From contig JBMYSW010000016.1 of assembly GCA_049603715.1 (NCBI GenBank), positions 1-64,000 of the forward strand: a stretch of DNA of 64,000 nucleotides, read 5' to 3'. The notes beneath the pieces are model-generated. The model ran no database searches, was not told where the DNA came from, and saw only the letters and a program-made list of their open reading frames with translations. This DNA comes from Pontibacterium sp049603715. Its GTDB lineage: Bacteria; Pseudomonadota; Gammaproteobacteria; Pseudomonadales; Balneatricaceae. A program made the position numbers and the translations under genes. Shown here piece by piece: positions 53,982-62,728 of this stretch. The number at the start of each line of letters is the position of its first letter. Position 1 is the stretch's first letter.

Positions 53982-54902
53982 ATGACTTTTTTACCACTCA
54001 AGCCTATTCCCATTAAAGATCGTAACTCCATGATCTTTGTCGGAATGGGCCGTATAGACGTGCGTGATGGTGCCTTCGTAGTGATCGACGAAGTAAACGG
54101 CGAGCGCATGCATATTCCCGTGGGCTCCATTGCGTGTTTGATGCTGGAGCCTGGAACGCGTGTGAGTCACGCAGCTATTAAGCTCGCAGCAACAACAGGC
54201 ACCTTGCTTATTTGGGTGGGGGAAGCGGGTGTCAGGCTATACTCGGCAGGGCAGCCTGGAGGCGCTCGCTCGGATAAGCTGTTGTACCAAGCCAAGTTGG
54301 CATTAGACGATGATTTGCGCCTAAAAGTCGTGCGTAAAATGTTCGAGATTCGTTTTGGCGAGGCCGCACCACAGCGCCGGAGCATTGACCAGCTACGCGG
54401 AATAGAAGGCGCGCGTGTTCGCAAAATATATCAGCAGCTGGCTAAACAATATGGTGTTGATTGGCGAGGTCGTAACTACGATGTCAAAGACTGGGATAAA
54501 GGCGATACGGTTAATCAATGCCTAAGTGCTGCGACTTCTTGCTTGTACGGCGTAACAGAGGCCGCCGTGCTTGCCGCGGGTTATGCGCCTGCCATAGGCT
54601 TTGTGCATTCGGGTAAACCACTTTCTTTTGTGTATGACATTGCAGACCTTGTCAAATTTGATGGCGTTGTTCCCCTTGCTTTTCGTATAGCGGCTAAAGA
54701 ACCTCTCCGACCAGACCGTGAAATACGCATCGCCTGCCGTGAATACTTTCGCAGCAGCAAGCTTTTAAAGCGGTTAATTCCACTCATTGAAGAAGTACTC
54801 GCAGCGGGCGAAGTCGCGCCACCCAAACCACCTGAAGACGCTCAGCCCCCGGCGATACCTGAACCTCCATCTATCGGTGACGAAGGCCACCGGAGTAAAT
54901 AA
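53982..54902 (+). CDS. cas1: CRISPR integrase Cas1 (type I-E)
   Basis: 306 residues. Catalytic metal ligands are visible: Glu in 'RGIEGARVRKIY', His in 'IGFVHSGKPLSF', Asp in 'VYDIADLVKFD'. The C-terminal tail is proline-rich as in other Cas1e. With Cas2 it inserts new spacers at the leader end. Confidence 0.96.
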   Translation: MTFLPLKPIPIKDRNSMIFVGMGRIDVRDGAFVVIDEVNGERMHIPVGSIACLMLEPGTRVSHAAIKLAATTGTLLIWVGEAGVRLYSAGQPGGARSDKLLYQAKLALDDDLRLKVVRKMFEIRFGEAAPQRRSIDQLRGIEGARVRKIYQQLAKQYGVDWRGRNYDVKDWDKGDTVNQCLSAATSCLYGVTEAAVLAAGYAPAIGFVHSGKPLSFVYDIADLVKFDGVVPLAFRIAAKEPLRPDREIRIACREYFRSSKLLKRLIPLIEEVLAAGEVAPPKPPEDAQPPAIPEPPSIGDEGHRSK

Positions 54903-54904
54903 CA

Positions 54905-55198
54905 ATGAGTATGTTAGTGGTGGTAACAGAGGCTGTACCCAATCGCTTGCGTGGGCGCTTAGCCGTTTGGCTTTTAGAAGTACGTGCGGGGGTTTATGTG
55001 GGTGATGTGTCACGAAAGGTAAGGGAAATGATTTGGCAGCAGGTAGATACATTGGCTGAAGACGGCAATGTGGTGATGGCTTGGGCGACCAACACAGAGT
55101 CTGGCTTTGACTTTGTGACCTATGGAAAAAACCGACGCATGCCGGTGGATTTAGATGGACTGCGGCTGGTGAAGTTTATCCCAGACCAGACTGATTAA
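54905..55198 (+). CDS. cas2: CRISPR adaptation protein Cas2 (type I-E)
   Basis: 97 residues of Cas2e type ('MLVVVTEAVPNRLRGRLAVWLLEVRAGVYVGDVSRKVREMIW'). Starts 2 bases after cas1. Structural partner of Cas1; the gene directly precedes the array leader. Confidence 0.95.
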   Translation: MSMLVVVTEAVPNRLRGRLAVWLLEVRAGVYVGDVSRKVREMIWQQVDTLAEDGNVVMAWATNTESGFDFVTYGKNRRMPVDLDGLRLVKFIPDQTD

Positions 55199-55301
55199 CC
55201 CAGACGGACCTAGTTTAAGACTGCTCTTTAACAAAAGGGAATTTGTTGGTGGATTTTTGAGAGGAGTATTTCCTTTTAAAAATCAACCATGTAGATTTAG
55301 A
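55199..55301 (+). promoter_or_regulatory. CRISPR leader with IHF-like site
   Basis: 103 bases between cas2 and the first repeat, A+T-rich in the repeat-proximal half. AATCAACCATGTA (55281-55293) matches the IHF consensus WATCAANNNNTTR with one mismatch and ends 8 bases before repeat 1, the position at which IHF bends type I-E leaders for spacer integration. Confidence 0.65.
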
Positions 55302-56307
55302 GCGTTCCCCGCGTACTCGGGGATTAACCGCCAGCGCCTAGCAACTCAGACAGCAAATCCGAGCGTTCCCCGCGTACTCGGGGATTAACCGGGTTTATCT
55401 AAGACTGAGCAGCGCCTTAAACAGCGTTCCCCGCGTACTCGGGGATTAACCGCCCTGACCCGCACCCGTATAGCTTGAGGCAATGCGTTCCCCGCGTACT
55501 CGGGGATTAACCGATTTTCGTGTCGGCTTTATAGTCTTTTGGGACGCGTTCCCCGCGTACTCGGGGATTAACCGCGACACAGTACGCGCTGGATAATGGA
55601 TATAAAAGCGTTCCCCGCGTACTCGGGGATTAACCGTGTGCGGCGCTGATTCCTGCACGCATAGAAATGCGTTCCCCGCGTACTCGGGGATTAACCGAAT
55701 GGATTAAAAGCGAAAACGGTATAGCGATAGCGTTCCCCGCGTACTCGGGGATTAACCGATCATTCTATATTTTACGATGCAATTATTGCAGCGTTCCCCG
55801 CGTACTCGGGGATTAACCGTTTTGATGTAGTAGTTTCGACTTTAGCTGAGTGCGTTCCCCGCGTACTCGGGGATTAACCGGTTTTGTTGCGCTTGTTCTT
55901 GCTGATGAGTCGGCGTTCCCCGCGTACTCGGGGATTAACCGGCATAACAACGCGTTCTTGTTCAGTCGTCATTGCGTTCCCCGCGTACTCGGGGATTAAC
56001 CGGCTATCGGCCATATTGCTGGCGACCTGACCGAGCGTTCCCCGCGTACTCGGGGATTAACCGACATTGGCAACGCCAGCACCGATGAAGAAGCAGCGTT
56101 CCCCGCGCACTCGGGGATTAACCGCCCGCAACGCCATAGGCAAGGGGCTTAAACACGCGTTCCCCGCGCACTGGGGGGTTAACCGTGTACTGATCTATTC
56201 GGTAAGCCTGATCCAGAGAGTACCCCGCATGCTCGGGGATTAACCGCGTATTCGCATGGCGGATGTGCAGCCTACCCCGAGTTCCCCGCATGCTCGGGGA
56301 TAAACAG
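55302..56307 (+). CRISPR. Type I-E CRISPR array, 17 repeats and 16 spacers
   Basis: 29-base repeats (begin GCGTTCCCCGCGTACTCGGG, end GATTAACCG) every 61 bases, with internal CCCCG/CGGGG stem. Repeat starts: 55302, 55363, 55424, 55485, 55546, 55608, 55669, 55730, 55791, 55852, 55913, 55974, 56035, 56096, 56157, 56218, 56279. Spacers are 32 bases except number 5 (55575-55607), which is 33. Repeats 1-13 are identical; 14-17 accumulate changes, marking the far end as oldest and the cas2 side as leader. Confidence 0.98.
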
Positions 56308-56648
56308 TTCATCCAAGGGGTAGGGCTGAGACTGATGTCGTCGTATAGGATGAGAAATTTTTGGTGTGCACCAGCCATTATATTTCCTATACTTTTGGGA
56401 GTGTGCAAGCTAGATTGAGGAAGGCCTCCGAGTGCTATCCAATGACTCAATCAGTAGCATTTTGGCGGAGCGATAATGCTGCACATGCTTTCAATCTTCT
56501 TTTGATTATCGCCGGTAGAGCAAGCTCCCTTCGCACTGCTCTTCAAAATATCGTGTATTTCTGTTTTTTGGTGCTTACCTTTATGGAGGTGTGGTGTAAA
56601 TGCGGTATTACTCCGCCATGTGCCGGCACTTTAGTAAACAGAGCGAAG
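56308..56648. other. Region beyond the CRISPR array
   Basis: No gene supported. A frame is open across 56361-56672 but its translation has no recognisable domain or ribosome site, and it runs into the phosphatase gene on the other strand. It may be decayed sequence beyond the array's trailing end. Confidence 0.45.
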
Positions 56649-57143
56649 TTAACATCCATAGGTCGCTTTTAAATAATCCACCTGCGGCACCAACGTCAGC
56701 GCCTTTGGCCTTACGCTTCGAATCAGCGGCTTAACCTCATCCCACGGCCAGCCCAGCTCTAACAGCAAAATAGCCGCCATTAAACCCGTGCGGCCTGTGC
56801 CGCCTCGGCAATGAATCACCAGTGTTTCTTGGTTGTTAATGCGTGCTAGCAGCTCGTCTTTGTATTGTGCAAAGGCGGCTAAAAAGGGCGCTTCAGGGCC
56901 GCAGTCGTCTTCAATCGGTAGTTGATACCAGCCTAAGCCTGCCGCTTTGGTTGCCTCGCCTAAATCGGCGACCTGTAAGTGTTCTAACTCTTCGCTGCTG
57001 AGCATAGTGACGATGGCATTAGCACCTGCCTGTTTTAGTGCGGCGACTGACTCAACTAAATCAGTACCTTTAGTGCCAGGGCAGGGGGTAAAGATAAAGG
57101 CCGCGCCGTTTTTAAGGGGCAAAACATCAAACGGGTGAGACAT
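56649..57143 (-). CDS. Dual-specificity/tyrosine phosphatase-like protein
   Basis: 164 residues with the Cys-phosphatase P-loop 'VIHCRGGTGRTG' (C-x5-R) and an upstream Asp in 'EDDCGPEAP' that may be the general acid. It lies 54 bases downstream of the ACR3 pump on the same strand; cyclin-dependent-kinase-inhibitor-3-like phosphatases are found next to ACR3 in other bacteria. Substrate unknown. Confidence 0.85.
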   Translation of the reverse strand: MSHPFDVLPLKNGAAFIFTPCPGTKGTDLVESVAALKQAGANAIVTMLSSEELEHLQVADLGEATKAAGLGWYQLPIEDDCGPEAPFLAAFAQYKDELLARINNQETLVIHCRGGTGRTGLMAAILLLELGWPWDEVKPLIRSVRPKALTLVPQVDYLKATYGC

Positions 57144-57197
57144 CGTATTTCCTTAATATGATTAGCCTAGCTTACTTATGACGAGCATAAAAAACGT

Positions 57198-58235
57198 TTA
57201 AAACCAATGGCGGGTACGATTCGCAAACCATACCAAACTTAGCATTACGGGTACCTCAACCAGCACACCTACCACCGTCGCCAAAGCTGCGCCGGAATGT
57301 AAACCAAACAGCGAAATTGCCACCGCAACGGCCAGCTCAAAAAAGTTAGACGTACCAATCATACAGGCGGGCGCTGCGATGTTGTGGGGGAGTTTGATTT
57401 TGAGTGCCAACACATAGGCAATGGCAAAAATACCGTAGGTTTGCAGCAACAGCGGAATGGCAATTAACACAATCGCTTGTGGGTTAGCCAAAATCGTAGG
57501 TGCCTGAAAACCAAACAACAAGGTGACCGTTGCCAACAAGCCAACAATCGACCAAGGCTTGAGCTTGGCTAATAACGCGCTCAGTTTGTCTTCGTTGCCA
57601 CTCATTTTATCGGAGTCTTTATCGGCTGAGCTTAAGGCTTTGCGAGTGACCACGCCCGCCACCAGAGGAATCACCACATACAACACCACTGACAACAGCA
57701 GGGTGTCCCAAGGCACGGTAATGTCGGTGACGCCGAGGAGTAACGCGGTGATGGGAGCAAAGGCCACTACCATAATTAAATCGTTAATCGACACCTGCAC
57801 CAAGGTGTAGTTTGGGTCGCCTTTGGTGAGTTGGCTCCACACAAACACCATCGCCGTACAGGGCGCAACACCCAGCAAAATCATACCGGCGATGTATTCG
57901 GTGGCGGTTTGCGGGTCGACCCAATCGGCAAACAACACTTTAAAAAATAACCAACCCAACAGCGCCATGCTAAAGGGTTTAATTAACCAGTTTACAACGA
58001 GTGTAAGCACTAACCCCTTGGGCTTTTTACCTACGTCTTTGATAGACGAAAAGTCGACCTGCACCATCATGGGGTAAATCATTAACCAAATCAGCAGCGC
58101 GATTACGAGGTTTACATGGGCAAACTCAAGGGTGGCGATAGCGGCAAAAACGCTCGGCAGGGCATTGCCCAACAACACCCCCAACACAATCGACAGCCCA
58201 ACCCATACACTTAAATAACGCTCAAAAACGCCCAT
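57198..58235 (-). CDS. Arsenite efflux transporter ACR3
   Basis: 345 residues, about ten membrane segments, with 'MILLGVAPCTAMVFVWS' carrying the conserved cysteine needed for arsenite transport and 'NDLIMVVAFAPI'. Extrudes arsenite from the cytoplasm. No arsR or arsC is adjacent, which is unusual for an ars locus. Co-directional with the phosphatase gene. Confidence 0.92.
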   Translation of the reverse strand: MGVFERYLSVWVGLSIVLGVLLGNALPSVFAAIATLEFAHVNLVIALLIWLMIYPMMVQVDFSSIKDVGKKPKGLVLTLVVNWLIKPFSMALLGWLFFKVLFADWVDPQTATEYIAGMILLGVAPCTAMVFVWSQLTKGDPNYTLVQVSINDLIMVVAFAPITALLLGVTDITVPWDTLLLSVVLYVVIPLVAGVVTRKALSSADKDSDKMSGNEDKLSALLAKLKPWSIVGLLATVTLLFGFQAPTILANPQAIVLIAIPLLLQTYGIFAIAYVLALKIKLPHNIAAPACMIGTSNFFELAVAVAISLFGLHSGAALATVVGVLVEVPVMLSLVWFANRTRHWF

Positions 58236-58355
58236 GCTTTTTCCTTAGTCTTTGGTTAAACACGCGGGCAAAAGTTCAGCTCAGCCACATTGGGTGATCT
58301 ATCCGCGCCCGCATCGCGTTAGCCTATAATACCCCACCTAAATAAAAGGATTCAC

Positions 58356-59219
58356 GTGCGTCATACCCTTAAAGCAGTGATCGCCAGTGGTTTAAGCCTG
58401 CTAACCGCCGCCTGCTCTCCCACCAAAATACTCAACTACACCTCTAGCGCCGAAGACTATCGCGTCGCCCGCGACATAGCCTATGGCCCAGAACCTCGAC
58501 ATCAGCTCGATATTTATCGCAGCGACGAGGCAACCCAAAGCGCCAATAGCTGTCGAATTGTGTTTGTGTATGGCGGCAGCTGGAGCGATGGCGATAAAAA
58601 CCAATACGGCTTTGTCGGCGCCGAACTGGCCAAGCTAGGTTATGAAGTGGTGATTCCCGACTACCGTCTGTACCCGAAGGTCAAACACCCCGCCTTTATC
58701 GAAGACATCGCCCTAAGCTTGCGATACCTCGCCGACGAACAACCCACCACACAACCCTTGGTCATTATGGGCCACTCCGCGGGCGCGATGATCGGTTCTA
58801 TGATTAGCTACGAACCCAGCTACCTTGCCGCCCAAGGCCTAAGCACCAACAGCATTGCCGCGAATATCGCTATATCTGGCCCGCACGATTACTTTTTGCC
58901 AACAAAAAACCCAGAGTGGGCCAATATTTTTGGCGACGACCCCAAAAAGCAGGTTGATGGCTTAACCGTAAATCACGTACAAAAAGGCGCGCCTGCCTCG
59001 CTTATTTTGCATGGTGATGACGATACCATCGTTACGCCTAAATCCGCCGAGTCGATTACTCAAAAGCTTCGTGCTGTCGGCTCGCCCGTGACTCTAAAAA
59101 CCTACGAAGGCATAGGGCATAAAGAGATTATCGCCGCCATCGCAACGCCGCTGCATTCGGTTGCGCCGACGTTGGGGGATATTGATGATTATCTTAGGGA
59201 AAATGTTTGTGAAAACTGA
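58356..59219 (+). CDS. Alpha/beta-hydrolase lipoprotein (esterase-like)
   Basis: 287 residues. An N-terminal signal with lipobox 'LTAAC' (Cys about 20) predicts an outer-membrane or periplasmic lipoprotein. The alpha/beta-hydrolase core has oxyanion segment 'VFVYGGSWSDGDKNQYG', nucleophile elbow 'MGHSAGA', Asp in 'LHGDDDTIV' and His in 'GIGHKE'. Carboxylesterase/lipase type. GTG at 58356 preceded by AAAAGGA. Confidence 0.85.
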   Translation: MRHTLKAVIASGLSLLTAACSPTKILNYTSSAEDYRVARDIAYGPEPRHQLDIYRSDEATQSANSCRIVFVYGGSWSDGDKNQYGFVGAELAKLGYEVVIPDYRLYPKVKHPAFIEDIALSLRYLADEQPTTQPLVIMGHSAGAMIGSMISYEPSYLAAQGLSTNSIAANIAISGPHDYFLPTKNPEWANIFGDDPKKQVDGLTVNHVQKGAPASLILHGDDDTIVTPKSAESITQKLRAVGSPVTLKTYEGIGHKEIIAAIATPLHSVAPTLGDIDDYLRENVCEN

Positions 59220-59526
59220 TTAGCTGTTGGTTTTGGCAAAGGGCAGCAATTGGGTTAGAGTGTGTGCTACGTAATCGAAAAAGGGATGTAAGGCGGGCTG
59301 CAGAGAGGAAGGAATGTCTCGTTATCTATTTATATTCCTTTCTTTTTTGTCTGAGCTTATTTTATCTTGATGTTATAATCGGTTGGATATGCGGCAAGGT
59401 GATGTGATTAGTCACGTGACGCTGATGTGAGTTTTGACGTCTTCAAAACGTATATTTGGCTGTTATATCGTAATGACTATTGTGCTATTCGAGACGTGTT
59501 AGCTGTTAACAAATTAAAGGTGTTCT
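59220..59526. other. Intergenic region upstream of the reverse transcriptase
   Basis: Carries an extended -10 promoter (listed separately) and, downstream of it, a roughly 140-base leader with a perfect palindrome GTCACGTGAC (59411-59420) and a hairpin GTTTTGA (59431-59437)/TCAAAAC (59443-59449). GATGTGA is repeated directly (about 59401 and 59423). No ORF. It could encode a small RNA used by the downstream reverse transcriptase. Confidence 0.5.
59371..59379 (+). promoter_or_regulatory. Extended -10 promoter of the RT-polymerase operon
   Basis: TGTTATAAT: a perfect -10 (59374-59379) with the TGn extension. No -35 at standard spacing, which extended -10 promoters tolerate. Transcription would start near 59386, leaving a leader of about 140 bases. 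Confidence 0.55.
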
Positions 59527-61179
59527 GTGAAAAATGATCTTGATGAAAACCTCCTAGCATTTCCTATCAATGTTAGCGCTACACTAAAGCACCTTCGCCA
59601 AGATATGAAAGATGACTGGTTCTATGATGCTGTACGTTACGAAGATCTTCTTTCGAATGGAAAGAACCTTCATGAGATTCTGTCGAAAAACCTTGAGATA
59701 AACCACGGTGAATATAAGTCTGGCCACAAGGCTGTATATGATGTTCCAAAAAGGTCGCTTGGTCTCAGGTATACATTGGAAATAGATTTTTACGATAGAT
59801 TCTTGTATCAAGCGATATGCAGTTATCTCATTCCGTATTTCGACCCGCTTTTATCGAATCGTGTACTCAGTCATCGACATAATAAATATGGTAAAGATAA
59901 GTATCTTTTTAAGCACCGTATTGAGTTGTGGAATACGTTCGAAAACATTAGTCATCTCGCTCTAATCGATCATAAAGCTCTTTTAGTAACCGATCTGCTT
60001 AACTACTTTGAGCAAATTTCGATAGATTCTATTGAAAACTCCTTTGTGGCGATGATATCGGATATTGATGCGACGGGCTCAGAAAAGAATAATATAAGAA
60101 GCGCCGTGAGCACGCTGAGAGCATTGCTTGAAAAGTGGTGTTATAGTGAAAGACACGGTTTGCCACAAAATCGCGATGCTTCCTCCTTCATTGCAAATGT
60201 AGTGCTAACAACTGTTGATAAAAGCATGGTTGAAAAGGGTTATGATTATTTTCGCTATGTCGATGATATAAGAATTATTTGCTCTGACGAATTCGAGGCC
60301 AAAAGGGCTCTCAATGATCTTATTTTCGAGTTAAGGAAGCTTGGTCTTAATATTAATTCCAAAAAAACTGTAATTCTCGACAAGGAAAGTGAAAATATTC
60401 AAGAGTTCTTTCCAAGTAGTGATGACACTATGACTCTTATCGACAATATGTGGAGATCAAAGAGTAAGAAAGTAATCGCACGGTCAATACCAATTTTATT
60501 TGAATTTCTAAAAGATATAATTGAAGCAGGAGAAACACAGAGTCGTCCTTTTCGTTATTGTATAAATCGGTTTAAAACACTAATTTCTTCAAACCTATTT
60601 GACTCTAAATCGGTTTTAGCCAGCACGATCGCAAGCACTCTGATTGGAGAGCTTGGTAAGCAGCCCGTATCTACGGATCAGTTTTGTAAGCTATTGATGG
60701 ACTTGGACTTATCAGACGAGCAAACTCAATCAATAGGAGATTTTATAGTGAATAAGGATGTTGCTATTCATGGCTGGCAGAACTACCACCTGATTCTTCT
60801 TATGGCGTATAAGAAATTTAATACTCCTAACCTTGTGGAGCATTGTAAGGCTTTGGTTAGGCATAGTGTTGAGAGCCCAGAGGTCCCAGCTTGCTTTATA
60901 TATCTTGCATCAATAGGGCTTGAGAGTGAGGTGGAAGAGTTTATTGAAGATTTCAAGGAAACATGGCCTTATCAGCACCAGAGGTATTTCTTGATTGCGC
61001 TTCAAAGTACACCTAAAGAAAAGCTGAAGCCTATGTATGGCAAGGTTGGATACCGATTGAGAGGGACTGTCGATAGATTGAAAGGAAACAAAAGATTTAA
61101 AGGGGAGACGGTGTATTTAAGGGACTTTAACACGACACTTATCGATGAAATCTATGATGAGATATCGCCGTATGAGTAA
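59527..61179 (+). CDS. Reverse transcriptase of the UG/Abi-like (defence-associated) type
   Basis: 550 residues. RT motifs in order: residues about 75-95 (RT1/2 region), Asp156 in 'TDLLNYFEQIS' (motif A with aromatic Tyr160-Phe161), 'RHGLPQNRDASSFIANVV' (210-226, the template/dNTP motif), catalytic YVDD at 244-247 ('YFRYVDDIRI') and 'LGLNINSKKT' (272-281). The 240-residue C-terminal half is predicted helical with no maturase, nuclease or Cas1 domain, the layout of unknown-group/DRT reverse transcriptases. Retron hallmarks are absent (no VTG motif; YVDD not YADD). GTG start with AAAGGTG. A+T-rich compared with flanking genes. Overlaps the polymerase gene by 8 bases. Exact subgroup cannot be assigned by eye. 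Confidence 0.88.
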   Translation: MKNDLDENLLAFPINVSATLKHLRQDMKDDWFYDAVRYEDLLSNGKNLHEILSKNLEINHGEYKSGHKAVYDVPKRSLGLRYTLEIDFYDRFLYQAICSYLIPYFDPLLSNRVLSHRHNKYGKDKYLFKHRIELWNTFENISHLALIDHKALLVTDLLNYFEQISIDSIENSFVAMISDIDATGSEKNNIRSAVSTLRALLEKWCYSERHGLPQNRDASSFIANVVLTTVDKSMVEKGYDYFRYVDDIRIICSDEFEAKRALNDLIFELRKLGLNINSKKTVILDKESENIQEFFPSSDDTMTLIDNMWRSKSKKVIARSIPILFEFLKDIIEAGETQSRPFRYCINRFKTLISSNLFDSKSVLASTIASTLIGELGKQPVSTDQFCKLLMDLDLSDEQTQSIGDFIVNKDVAIHGWQNYHLILLMAYKKFNTPNLVEHCKALVRHSVESPEVPACFIYLASIGLESEVEEFIEDFKETWPYQHQRYFLIALQSTPKEKLKPMYGKVGYRLRGTVDRLKGNKRFKGETVYLRDFNTTLIDEIYDEISPYE

Positions 61180-62728
61180 GGGAAAGGTTTTATACCTCGT
61201 GTATCAGAAAGACTTTTCTGAAAGAGGAAAAGATCGGTATTTTATATATGACGATGGAGCCTTCTCTGAGGTCGATTCCGAACATGTTGTTTCGCTCGAA
61301 TGTTTTGTGGTAACTCATGACTTTTGGCTGATTTCCAACTCGCTGTTTAAGAAGCATAATAAACTGCCCTCAAGAATTGTTGACGTTGTTTTGCTATCGA
61401 AGGTAGTAGCTGGTGTTAAGTCAGTCGCCGGGGATGTCCAACCATGGGATGTGTCCAAAACAATTAAGCCACTATTCAAGAGCAATGAGGACTTCGAAAG
61501 CTATTTGGATATGTTTTACCGACGTAAAGAGCTGGTTTTTGATACATATATGCTTTTTTCACACAAGCTCGCTGAATATTTTGATAAATTAAGAATGTTA
61601 GCTTTAGAGAAAGGGGAGTTGCGAAGGTTTTATAGTTTGGAGCTCCCCATTTTTAACGAGTTAACGGTTTCTGCCTGCAAAGGTATTCGAGTAAATAATG
61701 ACATAGTTCGGGAACATAAAGATAATCTTAAATTGGAATTCTATCGGCAGCTTAAGATCTTTGCAGAGAAGTATGAGGTGCTGTATGAGCTTCCCAATGA
61801 GGGGGAGATTAGAGAGAAATTATCCAATCTAGGGTATAACGTTCAGGATTATAGCCTTGATTTCTTGATAGACTTTTTACCTTCGCGTGATGACTATACA
61901 GACAATTTACGAAGTCTTCAAAAAACGAACAAAAGCTATAGGGTATTTAATTCTATCTCATCTGGATCTAAAAGGATTAAACCGATAGTAGAGTCACACT
62001 GGACTTCAACATCCAGAATTTATCATAAGTCGCCAAGCCTGCAGAATATCTCTAAAAAATATCGAAATATTTTTGTTCCTGATGAAGGGATGTCTCTTTG
62101 CTATGTCGATTATGATCAATTTGAGGTTGGTATTATGGCAGCTCTTTCAGTTGACCCAAAGATGAAATTTATATATGAGAATAGCGATGCCTATAAGGAT
62201 CTTGCTATTCAAGTTTTCAAAGACGAGGGCATGAGGAAGAAAGCGAAAATATTGTTTCTTTCTTACACTTATGGAATGTCTTTGGAAAACATAATAAGCT
62301 CAGTCAAAGAGCTGAATGGAAATATCAGCGTCGCTCGAGATTATTTTTCTAGCTTTTCTGTTTTTGAGGTTTGGAAAGAGTCTATACATCAAGACTTCAT
62401 GGAAAATGGCAGGGTATCAACGATATCAGGGAATTATTTAAATAGGTCTAAAAGTAAAGAACTGACTGAAAAAGAAAAAAGAAAATCGGTTAATCATGTA
62501 ATTCAAGGAACTGCTACCTATATTTTTAAAAGAGCTTTGTTAGAGCTTTCTAAACTTAAAGGCGTTCAGATTCTAATACCAATGCATGATGCGGTTTTGT
62601 TCCAGCATGCAGAGTATGTAGATCCTAATTTGGTAGTTAAAATATTTGAAGATGTAATGACTGATGAGCTAGGTAGAAAAGTAACCGGAAAGGCTTCCAT
62701 AGAGGAGTTTTACGCAGAAAATGGCTAA
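61172..62728 (+). CDS. Minimal family A DNA polymerase coupled to the reverse transcriptase
   Basis: 518 residues from ATG at 61172 (ATGAGTAA overlap with the RT stop). The C-terminal 350 residues align with the Pol I polymerase domain: thumb region ('LPIFNELTVSACKGIRVN'), 'TSTSRIYHKSPSLQNI', motif A 'DYDQFEVGIMAALS' (catalytic Asp313), motif B with Arg355, Lys359, Tyr367-Gly368, 'RKSVNHVIQGTATYIFKRALL', and motif C 'MHDAVLF' (catalytic Asp473). The roughly 150 N-terminal residues show no 3'-5' or 5'-3' exonuclease motifs. Leu takes the place of the Phe/Tyr that governs sugar discrimination in motif B. All catalytic residues are intact, so an active non-proofreading polymerase is predicted. 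An upstream ATG (61145) is less likely. Confidence 0.88.
   Translation: MSKGKVLYLVYQKDFSERGKDRYFIYDDGAFSEVDSEHVVSLECFVVTHDFWLISNSLFKKHNKLPSRIVDVVLLSKVVAGVKSVAGDVQPWDVSKTIKPLFKSNEDFESYLDMFYRRKELVFDTYMLFSHKLAEYFDKLRMLALEKGELRRFYSLELPIFNELTVSACKGIRVNNDIVREHKDNLKLEFYRQLKIFAEKYEVLYELPNEGEIREKLSNLGYNVQDYSLDFLIDFLPSRDDYTDNLRSLQKTNKSYRVFNSISSGSKRIKPIVESHWTSTSRIYHKSPSLQNISKKYRNIFVPDEGMSLCYVDYDQFEVGIMAALSVDPKMKFIYENSDAYKDLAIQVFKDEGMRKKAKILFLSYTYGMSLENIISSVKELNGNISVARDYFSSFSVFEVWKESIHQDFMENGRVSTISGNYLNRSKSKELTEKEKRKSVNHVIQGTATYIFKRALLELSKLKGVQILIPMHDAVLFQHAEYVDPNLVVKIFEDVMTDELGRKVTGKASIEEFYAENG

Noticed and set aside
55446..56450. Open frames on the minus strand across the CRISPR array
   Set aside because: Their translations are the repeat unit read over and over; they are artefacts of the 61-base periodicity, not genes.
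56361..56672. 103-residue frame after the CRISPR array
   Set aside because: No recognisable domain, no ribosome site, and it runs into the opposite-strand phosphatase gene; I could not support it as a transposase fragment either.
59527..61179. Reading the RT as a retron or as CRISPR-associated RT
   Set aside because: No VTG motif and YVDD instead of YADD argue against a retron, and I found no convincing msr/msd. It is over 3 kb from the array with other genes between and not fused to Cas1 or Cas6.
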